Part shown: piece by piece, positions 8,583 through 15,863 of the stretch
Layout of the letters: each line of letters opens with the position of its first letter
Numbering within the stretch: the stretch's first letter is position 1
Assembly: GCA_942492635.1 (NCBI GenBank)
Contig: CALOFP010000004.1
Location: forward strand, 186,001 to 250,000
Origin: CALOFP01 sp942492635
GTDB taxonomy: Bacteria; UBP6; UBA1177; CALOFP01
DNA: 64,000 nt
Reading direction: 5' to 3'
The notes under the pieces: generated by a model
Database searches by the model: none
Seen by the model: the letters and a program-made list of their open reading frames with translations, nothing else
Told to the model about the DNA's origin: nothing
Program-made: the position numbers and the translations under genes

Positions 8583-10991
8583 CTATCTGCAACGTTTGAG
8601 AAAGAAAACAGATGAAAGCATCGCCACTATGTAGAAGAGAACTCCGATAAAAAATGTGGCGGATATGCTGAGAAAGATCGATATGACTGTAGCAAAAACC
8701 GAACTCACAACACCCATTGCACCGTTGAGTCCCCAGAACCACGGTCCGTAGACCCTGTTTTTCTCATTAAGCGAAGCCATCGCCATGGGGAACGGCATCC
8801 CCAGGAAAAAACCTACCGTGGCCATTGTGAGGAAGCTGTAGAAAATTCGACCGGCCATGGAGGCTATGCCCAGTTTCGGAAGTATGAACATGTTTATACC
8901 GCCGACGGCCGTCACTACAGCCAGAAGGAGTCCCATTACTGCGATGATGCCCAGTTTTCCCTGGAGTCTGCTTGAGAAGAAACTGCCGATTCCGGTAAAG
9001 GTGAGAACTGTAAAGAGAACAACCATTATGGAGTAGGTTGGGTGTCCGAGAAAAACCGTGAACTTCTGCAGCAGAGCGATCTCTATGAGCATGAATCCCA
9101 AGCCTATCGCCATGAAGTAGAAGGTGTAGGGATTTCTGAGAGTGGCAAGAAGTTTTACTCCCCTTTTCTCCATTGTTATCCAGAGAGGCAGAACTATCAG
9201 CAAAAGGGCGAGTGCGAACACTATGGCAAGAAGAGAAACAAGGTTGGTTACGGCCTTCAGGTTTGTCGCAAGGGGGCCTTCCATCTCGATATTCTTGAAC
9301 TTGTCCGTGATTCCCGGTCTCAACATATTGAAAAAGAATGGTGAATCGTCCGTAGGAGCTGAAAGATTCAGAGGGTATGTCTCTATGAATTTTGCTCTCT
9401 TTCCGGTATCGGTTAGAAGCTGGAACATGTTGGCCTTCTCCCTTCCGGCGGCAAGGAGCGGCTTGAATTTGAGCCTGTCGCACTCTCTCATGAAGCGGCT
9501 TATCATCTCATCGGAGAATGGCTTTTTGGAGACGATGATCGTGCCGGTTCCGAAATCTTCAGGAAGCTCCCGCCCCGAGTATGTCGTGGCTGCAAGAAGT
9601 ATGTGCCGCGATGGATCCTCAACTCCGTATTCTCTGAGGGATTCGTAGGCTAGGTTGGTAAGCCTGAGAAGTTCGCCGGGTCTCTTCTTGTAATACCAGC
9701 GGCTCATTGTCACTACACCGCGGTCGGAAAGGTGGTCGAGAAATACCTTCCAACCCTCAACGGTATAGAGGCTGTTTTCGGTAAGAACAAAGGCGCCGCT
9801 GGCCGTGGCCGCCCATGAATCTATGAGGCTTGCCTGTATCATGTCGAACTTCTCTTCGGAACGTTCGATGAAGCTTCTCGCCTCATCGTTGACAAGGTGA
9901 ACGTTGTTTATCGATTTAAAATCGTAGGTGAATTTGCTGTAGGCGTCGGTCAGCGCCTCGAGAATTCTGCTGTTTATCTCGATTCCCCACACCTCCTTCT
10001 GCCTGAAATGAAGTGCACTGAGAATATCCCTGCCTCCTCCGACGCCGATAACCGCAACCCGTCCGTCTTTAACGATGTGGTGCGCAAGATTGGTTATGTC
10101 GAAGGCCAGATGGTAGAGATCCCCGATCGCCTCTTTACCCTCCGTCATAACCGTCGCAGCAGCAGCGTCGATGATAAGATTTTTCTGCCCTATTCTGTAG
10201 TGGGGATAAAGTCTCAGGAATTCATGGGATATTCCCCATCCGAAGCCGTAGTCCGTGTACGGTCCCACGGTGATTCTTGAAAAGGGAGTCCATTTCTCCC
10301 ACTCGATCTCCTTCTTGTCGGCAACGTGGGTATGCATCACTCCTGCCTCAACCTTTGCCCATTCGATGCGGAAAAGTCCGCTGGTGTGGTTGTGAATCGC
10401 AAGAAGAAGAAATATCGCCACGAGAAAGAGGTGTATTCTGCGCCTGCCAATGGCGAAGGCGGAAAGAAACCCACCGAGAGAGACAACGATGACGACCGTG
10501 ACAGCATCTGTCCAGCTCATCATGAGGTAGAAGACAAAGGCCCCGAGTGCGGCTCCTATCAGATCGGCCGCGTAGAGCTTTCCCACATTCTCAACAAACC
10601 TCGTCGTGAGTACAGCCGCTATGACGACTCCGGAAAAGAAGAATGGAACCGCCGCGACAATGTAAACAAGCGCCATGGAGAAAATTCCCACTCCCGTATT
10701 TCGCGGGACAAAGGGAATTGAGAGGAGAGTCAGTAGAGAAAGGAGAGTGGAGAATCCGAAATACACAGAATATGAAGAGATTTTATCATAGAGCTCCATT
10801 TCCGAAAGTTCCGTGAATTTCGACACGTAAACCTTGACGGAACCGGTACTCATCCCGAGCATTGCAACCGATATGGCCATAAACGCATAGTGATACCACA
10901 TAGTTACACTAAATATTCGTGTAAGGGTAATCTCAAGGGCGAGGGTAGCCAACGATACTAGAAAGATAACCGAATAGAGCGATTTTCGCAT
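8583..10991 (-). CDS. Membrane SpeE-like (spermidine synthase fold) protein
   Basis: An 802-residue paralogue of the proteins at 2-2113 and 2117-4498. The N-terminal membrane domain begins with LEITLTRIFSVTMWYHYAF. The central SpeE/SAM-like domain holds GVGGGRDI near residue 315, VWGIEINSR, and SLIDSWAATASGAFVLTEN with LYTVEGW. The C-terminal membrane domain holds GFMLIEIALLQKF and FLGHPTYSIM. As in its paralogues, the conserved acidic residue is shifted (GGGRD) and DxxDPxGP is missing. AGGAG sits 8 nt upstream of the ATG. It heads a minus-strand operon with two GT-C glycosyltransferases, which suggests a joint role in envelope glycan or lipid decoration; that role is inference. Confidence 0.88.
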   Translation of the reverse strand: MRKSLYSVIFLVSLATLALEITLTRIFSVTMWYHYAFMAISVAMLGMSTGSVKVYVSKFTELSEMELYDKISSYSVYFGFSTLLSLLTLLSIPFVPRNTGVGIFSMALVYIVAAVPFFFSGVVIAAVLTTRFVENVGKLYAADLIGAALGAFVFYLMMSWTDAVTVVIVVSLGGFLSAFAIGRRRIHLFLVAIFLLLAIHNHTSGLFRIEWAKVEAGVMHTHVADKKEIEWEKWTPFSRITVGPYTDYGFGWGISHEFLRLYPHYRIGQKNLIIDAAAATVMTEGKEAIGDLYHLAFDITNLAHHIVKDGRVAVIGVGGGRDILSALHFRQKEVWGIEINSRILEALTDAYSKFTYDFKSINNVHLVNDEARSFIERSEEKFDMIQASLIDSWAATASGAFVLTENSLYTVEGWKVFLDHLSDRGVVTMSRWYYKKRPGELLRLTNLAYESLREYGVEDPSRHILLAATTYSGRELPEDFGTGTIIVSKKPFSDEMISRFMRECDRLKFKPLLAAGREKANMFQLLTDTGKRAKFIETYPLNLSAPTDDSPFFFNMLRPGITDKFKNIEMEGPLATNLKAVTNLVSLLAIVFALALLLIVLPLWITMEKRGVKLLATLRNPYTFYFMAIGLGFMLIEIALLQKFTVFLGHPTYSIMVVLFTVLTFTGIGSFFSSRLQGKLGIIAVMGLLLAVVTAVGGINMFILPKLGIASMAGRIFYSFLTMATVGFFLGMPFPMAMASLNEKNRVYGPWFWGLNGAMGVVSSVFATVISIFLSISATFFIGVLFYIVAMLSSVFFLKRCR

Positions 10992-11127
10992 ACTTATTCT
11001 CCTGCTGTGGTCTTGATGTTCACAAAATAATATACAAAAAGCGATTTCTAGTCAAAAAAAACAAATTCAAAAATAAATTTATCTATCTTTTAATGTAAAA
11101 ATTGATTGGACGAAACCATGAAAATAG

Positions 11128-11155
11128 TTGAAAAGGGCCAACTATCTGATAATAT
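11128..11155 (+). promoter_or_regulatory. Sigma70-type promoter for the 11186-15590 unit
   Basis: TTGAAA at 11128-11133 is separated by 16 nt from TAATAT at 11150-11155, with an extended -10 TGA just before it. It sits about 30 nt before the first gene of a plus-strand gene set. Confidence 0.55.
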
Positions 11156-11185
11156 ATACAGCAGTGAAACGTAAGGAGCCTATCT

Positions 11186-11599
11186 TTGAAACAGAAACAA
11201 AATCTGAAAAAGCTTTTCGAAGCAACCAGAACCATTGCAATTGTCGGACTGAGCGACAATCCCGCCCGCACCTCTAACCGTATTGCCAGATATCTTCAAA
11301 ATGAGGCTGGATATCGTATAATCCCCGTTAATCCTCGTATAGACGAGGTACTCGGCGAAAAGGCATACCCCTCTCTCACGGCCGTTCCTGAAGATATTAA
11401 AATCGATATAGTCAACGTATTCAGAAGATGTGAATACCTTCCAGAAATCGCGGAAGAGTCCATCACCCGGGGATGCGGATTCTTCTGGGCTCAGCTCGGA
11501 GTGAAGAACAGTGAAGCCGCCGAAATTCTTGATAAAGCCGAAATCCCCTACATCATGGATGCCTGCATCTTCGTAGAGCATCGCAGCTGCTTCTTCTGA
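11186..11599 (+). CDS. CoA-binding domain protein (YccU/COG1832 type)
   Basis: A 137-residue single-domain Rossmann protein. Its nucleotide/CoA-binding stretch IAIVGLSDNPARTSNRIARY is near residue 14, followed by YRIIPVNPR and the end motif MDACIFVEHRSC. The length and motifs fit the small stand-alone CoA-binding proteins, whose physiological role is not established. The start is TTG at 11186, preceded by AAGGAG with 7-nt spacing, and no better ATG is available. It is the first gene of a run that continues 1 nt later with a thioredoxin-like protein. Confidence 0.85.
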   Translation: MKQKQNLKKLFEATRTIAIVGLSDNPARTSNRIARYLQNEAGYRIIPVNPRIDEVLGEKAYPSLTAVPEDIKIDIVNVFRRCEYLPEIAEESITRGCGFFWAQLGVKNSEAAEILDKAEIPYIMDACIFVEHRSCFF

Positions 11600-11600
11600 T

Positions 11601-12092
11601 ATGTCAGATAAGAGAGAAGAAAAGAGAGAGAAGATTCTTTCCATCGGAATGGTATCCGTCATCCTCATCCTTCTCATCTACAATGTCGTCTCTTTTTATG
11701 GTCCCTCATTTATTCTAAAGGATAAAAAGATCCAGAAAATCGAAGGTACGGATCCCCAATCAGGCAAACCGATGTCGCTCTCCTTGGATAAGAAAAAAAC
11801 CGTTATCAACTTCTGGGCCACATGGTGCTCAAGCTGTGTTGATGAAATTCCCGTTCTGAAGAAGATTTCAAACGAAGTCAACATGGTGGGAGTGATGAGA
11901 GGTCCCGTCGACGGCGAGCTTTTCGCATCCCTAAAAATCCCCTACATGAACATCATCGCCGAAGAGGCTCTCCTCGAGGAGTTCATGATAAACGTTATTC
12001 CGACGACTCTGCTCGTCATCGACAACAAGGTCGTGAAGGTAAAAACAGGTGCGTTCTCCATTGAGGAGCTCAAATCGTGGATATCAGATTAA
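11601..12092 (+). CDS. Membrane-anchored TlpA/ResA-like thioredoxin
   Basis: A 163-residue protein with a cytoplasmic basic start, one membrane anchor (residues ~14-33) and a thioredoxin fold facing the periplasm. The redox site is WCSSC with cysteines 76 and 79, and the cis-proline region is VIPTT. Proteins of this type reduce periplasmic disulfides, for example in cytochrome maturation. No cytochrome maturation gene is nearby, so the client is unknown. The next gene, a lipoprotein, begins inside its last codons, so the two are translationally coupled. Confidence 0.85.
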   Translation: MSDKREEKREKILSIGMVSVILILLIYNVVSFYGPSFILKDKKIQKIEGTDPQSGKPMSLSLDKKKTVINFWATWCSSCVDEIPVLKKISNEVNMVGVMRGPVDGELFASLKIPYMNIIAEEALLEEFMINVIPTTLLVIDNKVVKVKTGAFSIEELKSWISD

Positions 12093-13981
12093 CCCTCGTC
12101 CTGATCATACTTATTCTTTCCATCTCATGTGAAAACCGGATCACCCTCTACAGGGAAAACGAACCGAACAACAACTACAACGATGCAAATTCAAACGGAC
12201 CTATCGCACCTGAAAGAGAGTACAGGGGGACCATTTCCTCCCGCAATGGCGGCGAATGCGATGTGGATGTCTATCTCATAGATGCTTTCAGGGGACGTCT
12301 CTACTCCCTTAATTTTTCGACAGACAATAGCGATTTTCATCCCGCAATCTCAATGTATGGATCCAACGGACCGGTGAAAGGGGCATATCTCAAGGGAGGC
12401 TATGAGAGCCGTCTTGAGTTTATCTCCCCCTCAGACGACTACATATATCTCATTGTGGGAGACGAGAGAAATATAGAAAATTCAGAGTGCGTCGGAGATA
12501 AAACCTACTCCTACAGCTTTACGCTTTTCGAAAGGGATCCGTGCTCAGATAAATCACTGCCTATATCCTCTCTTCACGAAACTCTGAGAGCAACTTTTAA
12601 GGAAGGAGAGATAGCTTCCTTCACTGTTCCGGAAATGAAGGGAATTTTCGGAATAAAAGCTGTCCCCGAAAGTGAGGAAACGGATCTTCGCATGACGCTG
12701 GTAAACTGTGTTAACGGAGCCGTGCTCAACTTCGCAGACGACATAGATCCGAAAAGCGGAGTTGTAAATCCATACATCTATCGTTCTTTTGCTGGAGAAG
12801 ATGATCTGCACCTCTTTGTTGACAACTGGCTTGCCGACTTCAGGAAACCGGACAGCAGAGTCTTCGATATTTCGACTATCCTTCACGACACAACCGAAGA
12901 ACTTGAACCCAACAATCTCTCTCGTTATGCCAATTTTCTTCACCCCGAAGAGACAGAGGGTGAACTTTCATCTGAATCAATCCTCATCGGAGGAAAAATT
13001 TCAGATGACGTGGATATTTTCCGCCGGGACGTGATACGCGGCGAAATATCAAAATTTTCACTTATCTTGCCCGAGGGCGGAGATGTTGCCGTTACAATAG
13101 AGTTTGTTTCCTCCCTTTCCGGGTTCTTTCCCGTAAGGTCCTTCGGTGCAAACAACATCGTGCCGGGGGGACAGATCGACATGGATATCGTCCTGCCTCA
13201 AAACGGAATTATCTTCATCTCACTAGCTGGAAAGGGTGCATCCTACAAGATTCGGCCCTCTTCCGACTTTCCGTCGGACACGATGGCGGATGAGGGAAAT
13301 TTTTCCGTTTCTACGGAGAACTGCGCATCGGCATTTGTCCTCTATTCAAAGAGGAAAAACGACCTCAAATCGCTTGTTAGGCTCACTTCCGACAATAATT
13401 CTGCGGTGCTCAATGTTTATGAAAAAGACGGAACTCCCATAGCTACCGGGGTTTCTGCAGGATCTCTCTTCTCCATCATCTCCGAGAGCGATAAAACAGT
13501 AATTCTTGAGGGAATTTCAACATCATGCGACGAAACAGCAACAAACGAGTTCTCCTTCCGTTCGGAAACATCCTCTCCCGTGATTGTGGATTGGCTGACG
13601 AACAGAGACAAGACCGTTATTGAAGAGGGGACGCTCTACAAGGGGTTTCTCGACAGCTCAGCAGCTGTTTTAAAAAACGAATTCAATTTCACAGCCGAGA
13701 GGGAAGGCTTCATTCATATACAGACCCACCGCTGGGACGAATTGTCTCCCTTTCCGATGGACACATTCCTTGAAATAAGAAAAAGTTCCGGAGAGAGCAT
13801 CGTTTCCAATGACGATATGGACAGCATATTCAGGAAGAACAAATACAGCTCCGTCGGTTTCGACGCAAAGAAGGGTGAGTCATACACAGTTATCGTTTCA
13901 CCTTATATGGTGGAAGGGGTCTCCGATCCGACTCTTATGAACATTTATGCCAATTATATTCTTGACATAAATTATGAGTAA
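12077..13981 (+). CDS. Lipoprotein with PPC-like repeats
   Basis: A 634-residue predicted lipoprotein. A hydrophobic signal ends in LSISC with Cys18 as the likely lipidation site. Just after it comes ENEPNNNYNDAN followed by a GTIS...DVDVY pattern, the hallmark of bacterial pre-peptidase C-terminal (PPC) beta domains. A second copy is visible at residues ~273-318 (ELEPNNLSRYAN ... GGKISDDVDIF), and a degenerate one occurs near the C-terminus. No protease domain is present, so it may be a stand-alone surface or periplasmic binding protein. The start is GTG at 12077 with GAGGAG 8 nt upstream, giving a 16-nt overlap with the thioredoxin gene. The substrate is unknown. Confidence 0.75.
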   Translation: MDIRLTLVLIILILSISCENRITLYRENEPNNNYNDANSNGPIAPEREYRGTISSRNGGECDVDVYLIDAFRGRLYSLNFSTDNSDFHPAISMYGSNGPVKGAYLKGGYESRLEFISPSDDYIYLIVGDERNIENSECVGDKTYSYSFTLFERDPCSDKSLPISSLHETLRATFKEGEIASFTVPEMKGIFGIKAVPESEETDLRMTLVNCVNGAVLNFADDIDPKSGVVNPYIYRSFAGEDDLHLFVDNWLADFRKPDSRVFDISTILHDTTEELEPNNLSRYANFLHPEETEGELSSESILIGGKISDDVDIFRRDVIRGEISKFSLILPEGGDVAVTIEFVSSLSGFFPVRSFGANNIVPGGQIDMDIVLPQNGIIFISLAGKGASYKIRPSSDFPSDTMADEGNFSVSTENCASAFVLYSKRKNDLKSLVRLTSDNNSAVLNVYEKDGTPIATGVSAGSLFSIISESDKTVILEGISTSCDETATNEFSFRSETSSPVIVDWLTNRDKTVIEEGTLYKGFLDSSAAVLKNEFNFTAEREGFIHIQTHRWDELSPFPMDTFLEIRKSSGESIVSNDDMDSIFRKNKYSSVGFDAKKGESYTVIVSPYMVEGVSDPTLMNIYANYILDINYE

Positions 13982-14025
13982 AGATATTGTTGTTTAATAT
14001 CTTTATTAATGGAGCGGAGGTTTAA

Positions 14026-15021
14026 ATGAAAAGATTTACAGTTCTATTTCTTTCATTTTTAATTGCAATTATTTGTTCTTGTACTAAATCAGCATCACCT
14101 GAAGAGACGATAGACACTCTCACAAAAAGCTATCTCTACAACATCAGGGACGGAAAAATCGATAGCGTATACAACACGATGCTGTCTGACTCGATGAAGA
14201 AGGCTCTCACTCTTGACGACTTCAGGGAGCACTGCACCACACGATATAAAGGGAAGGTCGGCAGCCAGCTCAGAACAGCATACGCAAGCTTTACAAAAGA
14301 CAAGGCTACGGGAAAGTTCCTTTCAGCAACCGCTAAAACAGCAAACGCCGGTCGTATGGGAAATATAATGGACAGGGATGAGACCCTCAAATACACGGTT
14401 CGCTGGATTCCTGTTGCAGAAAACAAGAAAGAGACCTGGAAGGTTGAGCAGCTCGAGCTCATGGCAAAGGTTACCGAAGACAAGGAAAACAAGAAGAGAC
14501 TTGAAGAGCTCCTTGCAAATTACAAAGGGATGATCAAACTGGAAGAGATTACCGCGACACCGATTCCCGGACGAAAGGGATGGGCGAAAATTGAGGGAAC
14601 CATCCTCAATGCAAGTGAGGATCTCGACCTGATAAAAATCGGCGTGAAGCTCAAATTCAAGGACAACAACGGCGATTACATTTTCGTTACAACATTCTAT
14701 CCGGTAATCGATATACGCGTCGAGGGACTCAGAACATCGGCACTCCCCGGGGAGGCAAAACTCATCGATACAAAACTCAAGGACCTTCCGGAAAACTGGG
14801 ATCCCGAACAGCCCATCGACTTCGAATTCTACATGATCGACGGACAGAATCTCACCAAAAATGAGATCGAAAAGGAGAAGACGGACAGAAAAAAATTGAA
14901 AAAAGAGATCGAAGAAGCTAAGAGAGCAGATGAGGAAGCAAGACGTCAGCTTCAGGTTCTTTGGGAACGCGAGAAAAAACTCAAAGAGAAAATCAAAGCC
15001 CTCAAGGCTAAGAAAAAATAA
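14026..15021 (+). CDS. Predicted lipoprotein with C-terminal coiled coil, function unknown
   Basis: A 331-residue protein. The N-terminal hydrophobic signal ends in IICSC; Cys19 (or Cys17) is the likely lipidated residue. Residues ~28-140 resemble the small alpha/beta fold used by DUF4878-like lipoproteins (SPEETIDTLTKSYLYNIRDG). The middle region (~165-275) looks like an all-beta domain, from phrases such as WAKIEGTILNASEDLDLIKIGVKLKF. The last 55 residues are a charged, lysine/glutamate-rich coiled coil. A GGAG-containing ribosome site precedes the ATG. It follows the PPC lipoprotein by 44 nt. I do not recognise a specific function. Confidence 0.7.
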   Translation: MKRFTVLFLSFLIAIICSCTKSASPEETIDTLTKSYLYNIRDGKIDSVYNTMLSDSMKKALTLDDFREHCTTRYKGKVGSQLRTAYASFTKDKATGKFLSATAKTANAGRMGNIMDRDETLKYTVRWIPVAENKKETWKVEQLELMAKVTEDKENKKRLEELLANYKGMIKLEEITATPIPGRKGWAKIEGTILNASEDLDLIKIGVKLKFKDNNGDYIFVTTFYPVIDIRVEGLRTSALPGEAKLIDTKLKDLPENWDPEQPIDFEFYMIDGQNLTKNEIEKEKTDRKKLKKEIEEAKRADEEARRQLQVLWEREKKLKEKIKALKAKKK

Positions 15022-15095
15022 TTCTTCAACAAATCTCTTTAAAGTTTCAATCAGTTAGCAATTTTTATTCTATTTTGTTTGACAGGAGGTTGCTT

Positions 15096-15419
15096 TTGTG
15101 CTACAAAGTCATCGGTTTTTGCGCTCTTTTACTTACGAGTTTGACGCTTTTCGGCGCTAACGACCCGTTTATATCGATTCTTCCCACCAGAACCTTCAAG
15201 GTTTCAGAGGGAGTCTACGAAGCAAAGCGCTCGTTTCAGGAGACCCTGAGACGGATGCGTAAACGGTTCGACCAGAATCAGTTCGTAAAGAACGATCTGA
15301 TCATTAACGAAGACGGTTTTCGAGTTGCGGTTTTCTTCAATCTTAAAGAAACATCGCGATGGCAGAAAATCTACGTTATAGAACGCGACGAAAAGGTTTT
15401 TATTAGAGTTATTAAGTGA
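15096..15419 (+). CDS. Small exported protein, function unknown
   Basis: A 107-residue protein with a signal peptide (VIGFCALLLTSLTLFGA) and about 85 mature residues rich in basic and aromatic residues. I chose TTG at 15096 because AGGAGG lies at 15084-15089, 6 nt upstream; an in-frame TTG at 15075 lies before that ribosome site. The stop codon ends exactly 1 nt before the tRNA-Gln gene, so the transcript must be processed to release the tRNA. No family was recognised. Confidence 0.6.
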   Translation: MCYKVIGFCALLLTSLTLFGANDPFISILPTRTFKVSEGVYEAKRSFQETLRRMRKRFDQNQFVKNDLIINEDGFRVAVFFNLKETSRWQKIYVIERDEKVFIRVIK

Positions 15420-15493
15420 TCCCGGATCGTCTAACGGCAGGACAACAGATTCTGGTTCTGTTTATCAAGGTTCGAATCCTTGTCCGGGATCCA
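15420..15493 (+). tRNA. tRNA-Gln (anticodon CUG), CCA encoded
   Basis: The 7-bp acceptor stem TCCCGGA/TCCGGGA has the weak U1-A72 pair typical of tRNA-Gln. The anticodon stem ACAGA/TCTGT encloses the loop TTCTGGT, so the anticodon is CUG. The T arm carries GTTCGAATC, and the 3' CCA is encoded. It starts directly after the stop codon of the upstream gene. Confidence 0.93.
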
Positions 15494-15515
15494 TTCTATA
15501 TTTTCCCTTTATGGT

Positions 15516-15590
15516 GACCCCATCGTCTAGCGGTCAGGACGTCGGCCTCTCACGCCGAAAACGGGGGTTCGATTCCCCCTGGGGTCGCCA
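15516..15590 (+). tRNA. tRNA-Glu (anticodon CUC), CCA encoded
   Basis: The acceptor stem is GACCCCA/TGGGGTC with discriminator G. The anticodon stem TCGGC/GCCGA encloses CTCTCAC, giving anticodon CUC. The T arm has GGTTCGATTCC and CCA is encoded. It lies 22 nt after tRNA-Gln and just before a terminator. Confidence 0.95.
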
Positions 15591-15601
15591 AACTTTTTCT
15601 T

Positions 15602-15630
15602 AAGACACCTTCAACGGTGTCTTTTTTTTT
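15602..15630 (+). terminator. Intrinsic terminator after the tRNAs
   Basis: The 8-bp stem AAGACACC/GGTGTCTT with loop TTCAAC (15602-15623) is followed by a T run to 15630. It ends the 11.2-15.6 kb unit. Confidence 0.85.
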
Positions 15631-15863
15631 GCCTTAAAATGATCACTAGACCAGAAACAGGCTTTCGAAGATTCAACCAGCAAAAAGATGGTCACTTAGA
15701 ATTTAGTTGAATTATTTATGTCGTTATTGGTTGAGTCCAGCTCAATTGAGTCAATTTGTGGGGCATAAAGTTCTGAAATAGAAGAAAAAAGCTATCCTGC
15801 TGAATGCTCTGGGGTAGAAAAAATCATCCCGTGGAATTGTACAGAAAAAGAAACCCCTGCCTC

